64,000 nt of DNA from CADEFX01 sp963806735 (GCA_963806735.1 CAWEBE010000079.1:62001-126000), one strand, 5' to 3'; shown: positions 18,106-26,989, counted from the first letter of the stretch. Notes: generated by a model not told the origin, from the letters alone. Translations and numbers: made by a program.

Positions 18106-18690
18106 GTGGCCCGCATCCCATATCCCGACCTCGCCAAGGCCAGCCCCGAGGTGCGCGAGATGCTTGGGCGCCTGCCTGCCTCCGCCAACATATTCAACAT
18201 GCTGGCTCACGCGGAGACTTGCGTGAAGCCGGTCATGAAACTCGGCGGCACGCTGCTCGGCAAGCTCAAGCTCGACCCGAAGTTGCGCGAGCTGTGCCTG
18301 CTACACGCGGTCAAGCTCGAGGGCGGGGAATACGAGTGGGCGCAGCACGTGCCGATCGCGCTCGATCTCGGCTGTACTCAGGCTCAGATCGACGCATTGG
18401 CTGAGAGCGACGACGAAGCCGCGTGCTTCGACGCCAAGGAAAGGGCCGCGCTTCAGTTCGCTCGTGGCATTATTCAGGACGCGGCCGGAAGCGGTGGACA
18501 GCTTGCCGTCGTTCGCGAATTCTTGTCGGAGAGAGAGATTGTGGAGCTCATTATCATGGCTGGGTTCTACACCATGCTCGCCCGGTTGACCGAGGCCCTC
18601 GGCGTCGAGCTCGATCCTCCGATCGGCAGTGCACTGGTCCGCGGTATCGAGCAGCGAGTCGCAGCGTCGGCAAAGGCATCTGGAACATAG
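18106..18690 (+). CDS. Carboxymuconolactone decarboxylase family protein
   Basis: A 194-residue AhpD-fold protein: starts MARIPYPDLAKASPEVREML (a very common beginning for this group) and carries ELCLLHAVKLEGGEYEWAQH in the middle, the active-site helix of the family, though without CxxC. The GTG at 18106 is chosen because AGGAGA stands just before it and because of the family N-terminus. It shares a promoter region with the divergent two-domain relative; both probably act on related cyclic or beta-keto acid substrates, which is inference only. Confidence 0.82.
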   Translation: MARIPYPDLAKASPEVREMLGRLPASANIFNMLAHAETCVKPVMKLGGTLLGKLKLDPKLRELCLLHAVKLEGGEYEWAQHVPIALDLGCTQAQIDALAESDDEAACFDAKERAALQFARGIIQDAAGSGGQLAVVREFLSEREIVELIIMAGFYTMLARLTEALGVELDPPIGSALVRGIEQRVAASAKASGT

Positions 18691-18708
18691 CGGCGACGTT
18701 TCCAGGCC

Positions 18709-19068
18709 TCAGTCCCAGGCCTCGACATCCACCTGACGCGCGATCTTCCCGTTGCAATGATGAATGATGACGTTCTCTATCACCCGGTGGCCGCCGGGCA
18801 GCGTGCACGTTACGCAGAAGGCGGCGCGGGTGGGGCCCACAACCTCATCTGCGATTGAGAGCCTGACCTTGGTGGCCTGTACCCGATGCAGGAATGCGGC
18901 GATCTGTTGGGTGCCGACCACGCGGCTGGGAGACCTGGGCGGTGCATCGTGGCGATAAGCTATCCACTCCGCGTCTTTGGCGTAGAAAGACACCCATGCC
19001 TTGATGTCCTGGCTTTCGTAGGCCTTCTTGTAAGCATTGAAGTCGAAGCCCGTTTGCCGTCTTGACAT
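18709..19068 (-). CDS. NTF2-like/SnoaL-fold protein
   Basis: A 119-residue single-domain protein with the cone-shaped NTF2/SnoaL pattern: FDFNAYKKAYESQDIKAWVS, FYAKDAEWIAYR, then VVGTQQIAAFLHR and the end ENVIIHHCNGKIARQVDVEAWD. Proteins of this fold include polyketide cyclases, ketosteroid isomerases and limonene-epoxide hydrolases; the acidic and histidine residues lining the cavity cannot be assigned to a reaction. Convergent with the gene at 18106, 18 bases apart. Confidence 0.75.
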   Translation of the reverse strand: MSRRQTGFDFNAYKKAYESQDIKAWVSFYAKDAEWIAYRHDAPPRSPSRVVGTQQIAAFLHRVQATKVRLSIADEVVGPTRAAFCVTCTLPGGHRVIENVIIHHCNGKIARQVDVEAWD

Positions 19069-19306
19069 CACACTCCCCAATCACTCGCAGCAACTGTCAG
19101 CGACGGAGCCCGCCCCACTGCCAAGCCTGATGGTTAAGAACGCGCGACTTGCTCCGAAGATTCCCCACCAGATGGGCTCGCCTCTTGCCCGCAGAGTTTC
19201 ACCTGTTGGTCTGACCAATATCACCGTGTGGGCATTGCGGCCAGCCGGGCTAGACTGGGATGCTGCAATGGCACTCGAGAGCCCTCGCAAGCCCAGGAGG
19301 CGGCCG

Positions 19307-20134
19307 ATGTCACTGGATTTCTCAACGCTGATTTGGATCCTCATTGCGGTCATGGCGCTTCAGCCCCTGCTGATGGGCCGGTGGTACTCCCTCCAGCGTG
19401 CACAGGCTATCCGGACGATCGAGAAGGAACACGGCTCGCGCGTGATCACCATGATCCATCGCCAGGAGAAGCGCAGCCTGTTCGGCTTTTCCGTGTCACG
19501 ACACATCGATCTGGAGGACGCCCAGACCATCATCGCCGCGATCAAGGAAACGCCGCCTGAGATGCCGATCGACCTCGTGTTGCATACGCCCGGCGGCCTG
19601 GTGCTGGCGGCTATGCAGATCGCTCGTGCGGTGGAGGCGCATCCTGCAAAGGTCACGGTATTCGTCCCCGTCTACGCCATGTCGGGCGGGACGCTCATTG
19701 CGCTTGCGGCCGACGAGATCGTCCTCGGTGAGTTCTCCGTGTTGGGCCCGATCGATCCGCAGATTGCCGGCTTTCCCGCGGCGAGCATTGTCAAGGCGCG
19801 AGACTCCAAGCCGCTTGCGCAAGTGTTCGATTTGACCCTCGTCCTGGCCGACGTCGGCGAAAAGGCGCTGGCGCAAGTCAAGCGCGGAGCGGTGGAGCTG
19901 TTGACCCCGAGGCTCGACCAGGCGTCCGCGGAGGCACTGGCGGCAAAGCTGGCCGGAGGTCACTGGACACACGACTACGCCCTGACGGCGACCGAGGCCA
20001 AGGAGCTTGGCTTGCCCGTCACGGTCGGGATGCCGCTCGGCGTCATGGCATTGATGAAGCTCTATCCGCAGCCAGTCCAGCAGTCGGGTGTCGAGTTCCT
20101 GCCAATCGACATGCCCACCAAGCGCCGGATGTAA
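19307..20134 (+). CDS. Membrane-anchored Clp-fold serine protease (SDH_sah family)
   Basis: A 275-residue protein with one N-terminal membrane helix (FSTLIWILIAVMALQPLLMG) and a ClpP/crotonase-type protease domain. It matches the serine dehydrogenase proteinase family (SDH_sah): LVLHTPGGLVLAAMQIA (oxyanion strand), VPVYAMSGGTLIALAADEI (nucleophile Ser in the MSGG turn) and SVLGPIDPQI. These are integral-membrane or membrane-attached proteases of uncertain target. The ATG at 19307 with GGAGG at the proper distance is the start; the frame is open back to 19037 but that part reads as noncoding. Confidence 0.82.
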   Translation: MSLDFSTLIWILIAVMALQPLLMGRWYSLQRAQAIRTIEKEHGSRVITMIHRQEKRSLFGFSVSRHIDLEDAQTIIAAIKETPPEMPIDLVLHTPGGLVLAAMQIARAVEAHPAKVTVFVPVYAMSGGTLIALAADEIVLGEFSVLGPIDPQIAGFPAASIVKARDSKPLAQVFDLTLVLADVGEKALAQVKRGAVELLTPRLDQASAEALAAKLAGGHWTHDYALTATEAKELGLPVTVGMPLGVMALMKLYPQPVQQSGVEFLPIDMPTKRRM

Positions 20135-20270
20135 CTTCGTCACAGGCCGCGAGTGGCCCGGCGGTAACGCCAAGCTCTCTCGCACCTCGGCGCGGCAATT
20201 TTGCCAGGGTTTCAAGGCTGCGCCTGATGGTAGGGAGAAGCAACTCCTACTTCCGATTCGCTAGGTCCGC

Positions 20271-20819
20271 ATGCCAAGCATTGCCGCATCTCGCCTCCTC
20301 ACCACGACTGGTTCTTTTCTCCTGCTGCTCTTTGCCCAATGCTTCGATCCGGCGGCAGCAGAGCTGCCATTGCCGTTCGACAAGCTCGCTGGCCGATGGA
20401 CTGGCGAGGGCCGGCTCGGCATGCGAGAGGGAAATACCGAGATCGTCAAATGCCGCGTCACTTATTTTCTGGAGGGTGACGGCAATCAGGTGCGGCAGAA
20501 CATCCGTTGCGCGTCGACGAGCGGCAGCATCGAGATCGTCAGCTCTGTCTCGCATATCGCGGGCGCGCTGACTGGCTCATGGCGGGAATTGACCCGCAAC
20601 ATGAGCGGAGAACTCGAGGGCGCGGTCACTCCTCACGGCTTCAAAGTGGCCGTCAAAGGAGCCGATCTCAGCGCCAACATGGACATCATCGTCAAGGGCC
20701 CGCGACAGATCATCGAGACGCAGTTCAACAACAGCGCGCTGGTCGGACTCACGCTCATTCTCAGCAAGGCCGATGCGCCCGTCAGCAGTCGAGCGTTGTC
20801 TGCCGCTCCCAGTCGGTGA
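20271..20819 (+). CDS. Secreted protein of unknown function (paralogue of 13544-14038)
   Basis: A 182-residue protein with a signal peptide (RLLTTTGSFLLLLFAQCF, cleavage near DPAAA) and a domain that aligns with the protein encoded at 13544: GRWTGEGRLGMREGNTE, VKCRVTYFL, QNIRCASTSGSIEIVS, and near the end NNSALVGLTLILSK. The C-terminal 15 residues are extra and Ser/Ala-rich. The 3' end overlaps the convergent glutamine synthetase gene by 38 bases. Function unknown; periplasmic location expected. Confidence 0.72.
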   Translation: MPSIAASRLLTTTGSFLLLLFAQCFDPAAAELPLPFDKLAGRWTGEGRLGMREGNTEIVKCRVTYFLEGDGNQVRQNIRCASTSGSIEIVSSVSHIAGALTGSWRELTRNMSGELEGAVTPHGFKVAVKGADLSANMDIIVKGPRQIIETQFNNSALVGLTLILSKADAPVSSRALSAAPSR

Positions 20820-22077
20820 GATGCCGGGCGTAGTCGTTCCAGTCGGCATGCTTGAGCTTCAGGTAGGAACCGACTGTTGCCTCGCCCAGCGCGGCTTTGA
20901 GCACATCTGACTTCTCGAGGTTGCGCAGGGCATCGAGCAAGTTCAGCGGCAAACGCCTCGCATCCTTGACGCTATGCCCATCGGCATACATGTCGATATC
21001 GAGGCGCTTGCCCGGATCGCGCCGGTTCTTGAGCCCATCCAGACCTGTCGCCAAGAGCGCCGCTTGCAGCAAATATGGATTAGTCGCGCCATCCGCCAGC
21101 CGTAGCTCGAACCTCCCGGCATCGGGGATGCGGATCATGTGCGTGCGGTTGTTGCCCGTATACGTAATCGTGTTTGGTGACCAGGTGGCGCCCGAAGTTG
21201 TCGGCGGTGCATTGATGCGCTTGTAGGAGTTCACGGTCGGGTTGGTGATGGCGGCCAGCGCGGGCGCCGAGTGCATCACCCCGCCGATGAAATGGTAGGC
21301 CGTTTGCGACAGCCCCAGCTCGCCGCCGGCATCATCGAACACACACTTGCTGCCCTTCCATAGCGACACGTGCGCGTGACAGCCGTTGCCGGTCAAGTTC
21401 GCGAACGGCTTGGGCATGAAGGTCGCGCGCAGGCCATGCTTCTCGGCGATGGATTTGACCATGAACTTGAAGAACGCGTGCTTGTCCGCCGTGCGCAGGC
21501 ATGTATCGAATTCCCAGTTCATCTCGAACTGGCCGTTCGCGTCCTCGTGGTCGTTCTGGTAGGGATTCCAGTCAAGCGCCACCATGGCGTCGCAGATTTC
21601 CTTGATCACCTCGTAGCGGCGCATCAGCGCCTGCTGGTCGTAGCAGGGCTTGGCCTGCTTGTCGGCGCTATCGGAGATCGCCGTGCCATCCGGCGAGATC
21701 AGGAAGTATTCACACTCCACTCCAGTCTTCATCTCCAGACCGTCAGCAGCCGCCGCAGCGATGACGCGCTTCAGCACCTGGCGCGGGTTCTGATCGACCG
21801 GCTTGCGGTCCATGATGAGATCGCCGGTTACCCAGGCCACCTCCGGCTTCCAAGGAAGCTGAACCAGCGTGTCGGGCTCGGGATAGACCAGGATGTCGGG
21901 GTGTGCCGGTGTCATATCGAACCAGGTGGCAAAACCCGCGAAGCCGGCACCCGACTTCGCCACGACGTCGATGGCGGTCGCCGGCACGATCTTGGCCCGC
22001 ATGGTGCCGAACAGGTCGACGAACGAGATCAGGAAGTACTTGATCCCGTGCTGCTTGGCGTATTCTGACAGCGGCAT
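20782..22077 (-). CDS. glnT: Type III glutamine synthetase / gamma-glutamylmethylamide synthetase
   Basis: A 431-residue glutamine-synthetase fold enzyme. The active-site pieces are visible: GVECEYFLISPDG (metal Glu), NGQFEMNWEF, the His loop NGCHAHVSLWKG, and the C-terminal glutamate-binding segment with NPTVNSYKRI and RFELRLADGATNPYLL. Length and sequence style match rhizobial GlnT and the related GmaS, which ligates methylamine to glutamate. Because glxBCD (mgsABC homologues) lie directly upstream in the same operon, GmaS-like activity (gamma-glutamylmethylamide) is plausible, but the dehydrogenase mgdABCD is not in the window, so either function is possible. Confidence 0.87.
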   Translation of the reverse strand: MPLSEYAKQHGIKYFLISFVDLFGTMRAKIVPATAIDVVAKSGAGFAGFATWFDMTPAHPDILVYPEPDTLVQLPWKPEVAWVTGDLIMDRKPVDQNPRQVLKRVIAAAAADGLEMKTGVECEYFLISPDGTAISDSADKQAKPCYDQQALMRRYEVIKEICDAMVALDWNPYQNDHEDANGQFEMNWEFDTCLRTADKHAFFKFMVKSIAEKHGLRATFMPKPFANLTGNGCHAHVSLWKGSKCVFDDAGGELGLSQTAYHFIGGVMHSAPALAAITNPTVNSYKRINAPPTTSGATWSPNTITYTGNNRTHMIRIPDAGRFELRLADGATNPYLLQAALLATGLDGLKNRRDPGKRLDIDMYADGHSVKDARRLPLNLLDALRNLEKSDVLKAALGEATVGSYLKLKHADWNDYARHLTDWERQTTLDC

Positions 22078-22119
22078 GCGATGCGAGCCTCCGACGTTTG
22101 CGGTGCTGATGCGAGGTAT

Positions 22120-22569
22120 CTACTTGCGCCCGTCGCCCGCAACTTTACGGACATAGGCCTTGAAGCCTTCGTCCGTGACCGGGGCGCCGATCTCCTCGGC
22201 CTTCTTGAAGACCTCGTCCGCTGAGCTGCCGTGGGCCTTGGCTTCAGCGAGCAGGGAGTGCGTGACCGCTCGACCGCCGGCCGCACAGTGCACGTAGACC
22301 GGGCCGTCCGAGGAGTTGATCGCCTTGGCCACGGCCTCCGCCGATGACGGGTCGAGATTTTTCGGATCGACGGGAATGTGCACGTACTCCAAGCCGGCAC
22401 GCGCCGCGACCTCGCCCTCGGCCTTCGGGTCGAGAGGCTGGTTCTGCTCGCCCGCACGGCGAAGGTTGACGATCTTGCGAACACCGGATGCCTTGAGCGC
22501 GGCAAGATCCTCTTCGTTGGGCTGGCCGCCAGCGCTGACCTTGGCATTGACTTTGATTGGCTCTTTCAT
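22120..22569 (-). CDS. DUF442/BLH-type phosphatase-like protein
   Basis: A 149-residue protein of the beta-lactamase-hydrolase-like phosphatase group (DUF442). The N-terminal KVSAGGQPNEEDLAALKASG and IVNLRRAGE match the family start, and the catalytic loop is VHCAAGGR (Cys95, Arg100). Related proteins act as cysteine phosphatases or sulfurtransferases; the CxxGxR spacing fits either. It sits 32 bases after glxD and 42 bases before glnT on the same strand, so it is part of this operon. Its role in amide-nitrogen metabolism is unexplained. Confidence 0.8.
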   Translation of the reverse strand: MKEPIKVNAKVSAGGQPNEEDLAALKASGVRKIVNLRRAGEQNQPLDPKAEGEVAARAGLEYVHIPVDPKNLDPSSAEAVAKAINSSDGPVYVHCAAGGRAVTHSLLAEAKAHGSSADEVFKKAEEIGAPVTDEGFKAYVRKVAGDGRK

Positions 22570-22601
22570 GGGCTTGTTCCCTCGGCTTCCAGTCTTCTTG
22601 G

Positions 22602-23939
22602 CTAATCACGTGATGTGCGGCCCGGAATCCAATTCGTGCCGGCGAGTGGCACCTGCGCCATTGCCGCGGCCTCCACAGTCAGCGCGACCAAGTCCTCGGG
22701 CTCCAGATTATGCACGTGGCTCTTACCGTTGGCGCGCGCGATGGTCTGGCATTCGAGCGTCAGCACCGAGAGATAGTTGGCGAGCCGCTTGCCGGCTGCG
22801 ACCGGATCGAGCCGCTTGGTCAGCTCCGGGTCCTGCGTCGTGATGCCGGCCGGATCGCGTCCCTCGTGCCAGTCGTCGTAGCAGCCCGCCGTGGTACCGA
22901 GCGCGCGATAGTCCTCTTCGAGCCGCGGATGATTGTCGCCCAGCGCAATCAACGCGGCCGTACCGATAGACACCGCGTCGGCACCGAGCGCCAGCGCCTT
23001 GGCCACATCGGCGCCGTTGCGGATGCCGCCCGAGACGATGAGCTGCACCTTGCGGTGCATGTCGAGCTCCTTAAGCGCCTCCACGGCAGGCCGGATCGCC
23101 GCCAGCGTCGGGATCCCGCAGTGCTCGATGAACACGTCCTGCGTCGCCGCGGTGCCGCCCTGCATGCCGTCGAGCACGACCACATCGGCGCCCGACTTCA
23201 CCGCCAGCGCCGTATCATAGTAGGGACGCGCCGCCCCGACCTTAACGTAGATCGGCTTCTGCCAATCCGTGATCTCGCGCAACTCGTGGATCTTGATCTC
23301 CAGATCGTCCGGCCCGGTCCAGTCGGGATGCCGGCAGGCCGAGCGCTGATCGATGCCTTGCGGCAGGGTGCGCATCTTGGCGACGCGCTCGGAGATCTTT
23401 TGTCCGAGCAGCATGCCGCCGCCGCCCGGCTTGGCGCCCTGTCCCACCACGATCTCGATGGCGTCAGCCTTGCGGAGCTGATCCGGGTCCATGCCGTAGC
23501 GCGAAGGCAGCACCTGATAGACGAGCAGCCTGGAATGCTGCCGCTCCTCCTCGGTCATGCCACCGTCGCCGGTGGTGGTGGAGGTGCCAACGGCTGACGC
23601 ACCGCGCCCCAGCGCCTCTTTTGCTTGCGCTGACAGCGAGCCGAAGCTCATGCCGGCTATGGTGATTGGGATCTTCAGCGCGATCGGCTGCTTGGCATGC
23701 CGCGCACCAAGCACGACATCGGTGCCACACTTCTCTCGATAGCCCTCGAGCGGGTAGCGGCTGATCGATGCCCCGAGAAAAAGAAGGTCATCGAAATGAG
23801 GCAACTTGCGTTTCGCACCGAAGCCGCGGATGTCGTAGATGCCGGTCGCAGCGGCACGATGAATCTCCGCGATCGCGTGTCGGTCGAAGGTTGCCGACTC
23901 GCGCGCCGGCGTGTGAATCCAGCGCTCGTCGCCAGTCAT
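22602..23939 (-). CDS. glxD: FMN-binding glutamate synthase family protein GlxD/MgsC
   Basis: A 445-residue protein matching the synthase (FMN/iron-sulfur) domain of glutamate synthase. Clear elements are IAGMSFGSLSAQAKEALG, the glycine loop GQGAKPGGGGMLLGQK, IYVKVGAARPYYDTALAVKS, DVVVLDGMQGGTAATQ and the FMN-phosphate part VSGGIRNGADVAKALALGAD. Together with GlxB (amidotransferase) and GlxC (structural domain) it forms a split glutamate synthase; the homologous MgsABC makes N-methylglutamate from glutamate and methylamine. The start ATG overlaps the glxC stop in TGATG, showing tight coupling. Confidence 0.9.
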   Translation of the reverse strand: MTGDERWIHTPARESATFDRHAIAEIHRAAATGIYDIRGFGAKRKLPHFDDLLFLGASISRYPLEGYREKCGTDVVLGARHAKQPIALKIPITIAGMSFGSLSAQAKEALGRGASAVGTSTTTGDGGMTEEERQHSRLLVYQVLPSRYGMDPDQLRKADAIEIVVGQGAKPGGGGMLLGQKISERVAKMRTLPQGIDQRSACRHPDWTGPDDLEIKIHELREITDWQKPIYVKVGAARPYYDTALAVKSGADVVVLDGMQGGTAATQDVFIEHCGIPTLAAIRPAVEALKELDMHRKVQLIVSGGIRNGADVAKALALGADAVSIGTAALIALGDNHPRLEEDYRALGTTAGCYDDWHEGRDPAGITTQDPELTKRLDPVAAGKRLANYLSVLTLECQTIARANGKSHVHNLEPEDLVALTVEAAAMAQVPLAGTNWIPGRTSRD

Positions 23940-24664
23940 CAGTACGATCCCAGATTATCGATGTGGAAATTGTAGAGCGTGCGCGCCGAGCCATAGCGGC
24001 GGAAATCACTGATCGAGATGCCGTCGACCCCTGCATCTGCCAGAAGCCTGGCGAGCGCCGTCTTGTGCTCATCGCGCATGGGCTTCTCGATGCAATCGGT
24101 GCCGAGGCTCGCTACGTTGCCGCGCACGAACAACCGCGCTTCGTAAATCGAGTCACCAAGCGAGTTGCCTGCGTCACCGAGCACGACCACATTGCCGGCC
24201 TGCGCCATGAAGGCCGACATATGGCCAATCGAGCCTTTGACGACAATATCAAGTCCTCTCAGAGAAATCCCGCACCTTGCAGCGGCATTGCCGTCAATCA
24301 CTAAAAGCCCGCCGCATCCGGTGGCACCTGCCGACTGCGACGCGTCTCCCTTCACATGCACGCGGCCCGACATCATGTTCTCGGCTACGCCTGTGCCCGC
24401 GTTGCCGAAAACCGTGACACGCGCGCTCTTGTTCATTCCCGCGCAGTAGTAGCCCACGTGGCCATCGATGGTAACGTCAAGCGGTGCATCCAATCCGCAG
24501 GCCAGCGCGTGCACTCCGCGAGGGTTCTTGATCAGAAAGGCCCCTGAGCGCGTGTCATGCAGTAGCTGATTGACCTCGCGCACCGGCATGCTCGCGAGGT
24601 CGAGAACCGAGTTGCGCAGGCGAGGTCTCTCGGTCGGGGCGTGCACCATCAGCTCCGTTGCCAC
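23939..24664 (-). CDS. glxC: GlxC/MgsB, GltB C-terminal-domain-like protein
   Basis: A 241-residue protein resembling the right-handed beta-helix GXGXG domain of the glutamate synthase large subunit. Regular glycine-containing turns are seen across the sequence (GYYCAGMNKSARVTVFGNAG, GRVHVKGDASQSAGATG, GGLLVIDGNAAARCG, GNVVVLGDAGNSLGDS). In full-length GltB this domain couples the amidotransferase and synthase sites. Here it is a separate subunit between glxB (16-base overlap) and glxD (one-base TGATG junction). Confidence 0.87.
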   Translation of the reverse strand: MATELMVHAPTERPRLRNSVLDLASMPVREVNQLLHDTRSGAFLIKNPRGVHALACGLDAPLDVTIDGHVGYYCAGMNKSARVTVFGNAGTGVAENMMSGRVHVKGDASQSAGATGCGGLLVIDGNAAARCGISLRGLDIVVKGSIGHMSAFMAQAGNVVVLGDAGNSLGDSIYEARLFVRGNVASLGTDCIEKPMRDEHKTALARLLADAGVDGISISDFRRYGSARTLYNFHIDNLGSY

Positions 24665-25542
24665 GCATAGACAGTTGCAGGTGCCGGCTCCCAGAGCCGG
24701 GCCTGCTCAACCCCCGGCAGCGGCGCCAGCGCGCGAAACTCGGAGCCGAACGCGACCCAGTCGTCCGTCTCCGCCATCACGGCCGGCTTGCAGGCGATCG
24801 GATCGCGCAGCACGGCAAAGCCGTCGCGTGTGCCGACCACGAACGTGTAGAACCCGTCGAGATCATCCAAGGCGCACTCGAGTGCCTGCTGCAGCTTGTC
24901 GCCCTGCTTCATGCGCCAGGCGAGATAGGCTGCCGCCACCTCGCTGTCGTTTTCGGTCTGGAATCGTTCACCGCTCTTACTCAGCTGCTCGCGCAGCCGG
25001 TTGTGGTTCGACAGTGAGCCGTTGTGCACCAGGCACGTGTCATTGCCCGTGGAGAAGGGGTGCGAGCCGGCAACGGTCACCGCCGACTCCGTCGCCATGC
25101 GCGTGTGACCGATGGCGTGCGTGCCGGAAAAATCGGCAAGGCGTAGACGCTTCGCGATCTTGTCGGGACTGCCAACTCCCTTGAAGGTCTCGATGGACTG
25201 ACCATGGCTGAGCACGGTGGCAGATTGCACATTGTCCATCAGCCATTTGCGGGCTGCCTCGCTATCTCCTGTCGTTGTCAGGATGACGTGATCCGCGATT
25301 GTCTTCAGACCGACACGGGAGCCGATCGCACTCTCCAGTCGGTGGACGATGTCCGGCCAGTCGGTCTCCGCGGGACCTACGACGCAGATCTTGGTGATGC
25401 CCGGGTTGGCGTCTGTATAAACGGCAAATCCGGCGCTGTCCGGTCCACGGTCGCACATCTCGTGCAGCATAGCCGAGGTCAGCCGGCCAAGCTCCGGCTC
25501 GAGCGCAGTCGACTTCAAGAACAGCCCAACGATGCCGCACAC
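24649..25542 (-). CDS. glxB: Class II glutamine amidotransferase GlxB/MgsA
   Basis: A 297-residue Ntn-type glutamine amidotransferase. The chosen GTG start at 25542 (GGAGGCG nine bases upstream) places the catalytic cysteine directly after the initiator (MCGIVGLFLKS), as this family needs; a start at 25581 would bury it. Other class II elements are RGPDSAGFAVY, AIGHTRMATES and VHNGSLSNHNRLR. It hydrolyses glutamine and passes ammonia (or takes part in methylamine transfer) to the GlxC/GlxD subunits. First gene of the five-gene glxBCD-DUF442-glnT operon. Confidence 0.9.
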   Translation of the reverse strand: MCGIVGLFLKSTALEPELGRLTSAMLHEMCDRGPDSAGFAVYTDANPGITKICVVGPAETDWPDIVHRLESAIGSRVGLKTIADHVILTTTGDSEAARKWLMDNVQSATVLSHGQSIETFKGVGSPDKIAKRLRLADFSGTHAIGHTRMATESAVTVAGSHPFSTGNDTCLVHNGSLSNHNRLREQLSKSGERFQTENDSEVAAAYLAWRMKQGDKLQQALECALDDLDGFYTFVVGTRDGFAVLRDPIACKPAVMAETDDWVAFGSEFRALAPLPGVEQARLWEPAPATVYAWQRS

Positions 25543-25689
25543 GTGGGAGCGCCTCCAGAGGCTTTTGCAGCCTGGGATCACGCCAGATAGCGGGTTCAGA
25601 TGTCAATCTGCCAAGATAACAGGTTGGCGTAGCCTTCCTTGCAGCCTGCCTGTTATTGCGGCAGCACGGACGGCAATGACGGTCACGCT

Positions 25690-26364
25690 CTAGAAACGCC
25701 CGGGCGGCAGGTCGGATGGCCGCATCTCCCGCAGCGCCGGCGGCCTACCCGCAGCATGCGATGCGGCGACCCCTCGGCCCGATCCGTGCCGGTCCCAAGT
25801 GACAGTGACCGTCGCCCCGACAGAAACGCGTGGATAGAGGTCGAGCACGTCCTGATTGTACATGCGGATGCAGCCTTTCGAGACTGCGGTTCCGATCGTC
25901 CATGGGGCGTCGGTGCCGTGGATCCGGTAAGTGCTCGAACCGAGGTAGAGGGCACGTATGCCGAGCGGGTTCATGGGATGGCCACCCGGTACCCAGCGCG
26001 GCAGGCGCGGGTTCTCAGCGACCATGGTGGGCGTGGGCGTCCACGACGGATTCTCGCGCTTCTGGGAAACGGTGGTCACGCCCTCCCAGCGATCCTCGTC
26101 CCTCGGGATAGCAATAGGATAGCTGATGGCTTCGCCGGGCTTCACAACATAATAGAGACGGCGATCACCGAAGCTGACCACGATATGGCCCGGCGCGTAC
26201 TCCGGATCGAAGCGCACGATCTCGCGCCCGCTGTCGCCGACAACATTGCCACCGCCCCAATCCCAGAGGAGCTGGGCACGCGCTGGCGTCGGGGAGAACC
26301 CCAGGAGTCCGGCGAAGACGATCCCAGCAAGCGCGGCCAGATGGGATTGATGCGTAGGGGTCAC
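25690..26364 (-). CDS. L,D-transpeptidase (YkuD family)
   Basis: A 224-residue periplasmic protein with a signal peptide (LAALAGIVFAGLLGFSPTPA, cut before QLLWDW) and a YkuD domain. Catalytic segment: IHGTDAPWTIG, then SKGCIRMYN with the nucleophilic Cys; the earlier VSFGDRRLYYV and YPIAIPRDED fit the family. It forms 3-3 peptidoglycan cross-links or attaches protein to peptidoglycan. Start: GTG at 26364 with GGAGA upstream; the open frame to 26565 has no signal character. The C-terminal 35 residues are Arg/Pro-rich. Rhizobiales carry many such enzymes. Confidence 0.87.
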   Translation of the reverse strand: MTPTHQSHLAALAGIVFAGLLGFSPTPARAQLLWDWGGGNVVGDSGREIVRFDPEYAPGHIVVSFGDRRLYYVVKPGEAISYPIAIPRDEDRWEGVTTVSQKRENPSWTPTPTMVAENPRLPRWVPGGHPMNPLGIRALYLGSSTYRIHGTDAPWTIGTAVSKGCIRMYNQDVLDLYPRVSVGATVTVTWDRHGSGRGVAASHAAGRPPALREMRPSDLPPGRF

Positions 26365-26607
26365 TGCTGTCTCCAAGACTGGAACGTCTGCACGTTCATG
26401 AGGGAGAACCCTGTGGCAACCAACATGGGAACTTGCGGTTTCAAATCCCATACTGCTCTGCGCAAATGTGGTCGAAGCGTGACATGGATCGTGCCATGTA
26501 AAAGGAGCCGCATTTCGCCGCGCAAAAGCGCGTGATCTCCTCTTGCTCAGGCTGGGCCGCGACACATGTGCTCCGCAAGACCTTTAAGAAACGAAAGGAA
26601 TGCAGCG

Positions 26608-26856
26608 GTGCGACGATTTATTCTGATTTCGCTTGTTGGCCTGGGCATTGGCGGCATGAGCATCGAGGCACAGGCAGCCTGCAATATTCGCGGCGAGTTC
26701 TGCGGCTACCCCGGTTGGGCGGCCAACGCCTTCTCTAATCCGAGGGATCGCGTGCCGGACTGGGTGCTGGATAACCCCACGAACCCGTATGCCGGCGACT
26801 CTTATGCCTATGCCCCGAAGTACCGGGCAAAGCGGAAGCGCTACCGCTATCGCTGA
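26608..26856 (+). CDS. Small secreted protein of unknown function
   Basis: An 82-residue protein with a signal peptide (RRFILISLVGLGIGGMS, cleavage after AQA) followed by CNIRGEFCGYPGWAANAFS, a PDWVLDNPTNPYAGDSYAY segment and a very basic tail (YRAKRKRYRYR). Two cysteines may pair in the periplasm. The GTG at 26608 with AAGGAA upstream gives a proper signal peptide, while the frame before it (from 26566) is polar. I do not recognise the family beyond similar short rhizobial exported proteins. Confidence 0.6.
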   Translation: MRRFILISLVGLGIGGMSIEAQAACNIRGEFCGYPGWAANAFSNPRDRVPDWVLDNPTNPYAGDSYAYAPKYRAKRKRYRYR

Positions 26857-26989
26857 GATGCCGATTCTGCGCCCAAGGTATGGCCGTTTGGCCGATTCTC
26901 TGCCTGGAGGCTGTGAGATCGATGCATTCCGTGCGGTGACGCGTTAAGCTCGCCGCAACCCAAAGTCATAAAACCCGGGGGAATGCGCC

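Noticed and set aside
22710..23597. Plus-strand open frame of 295 codons opposite glxD
   Set aside because: Shadow of glxD; no ribosome binding site and no protein pattern.
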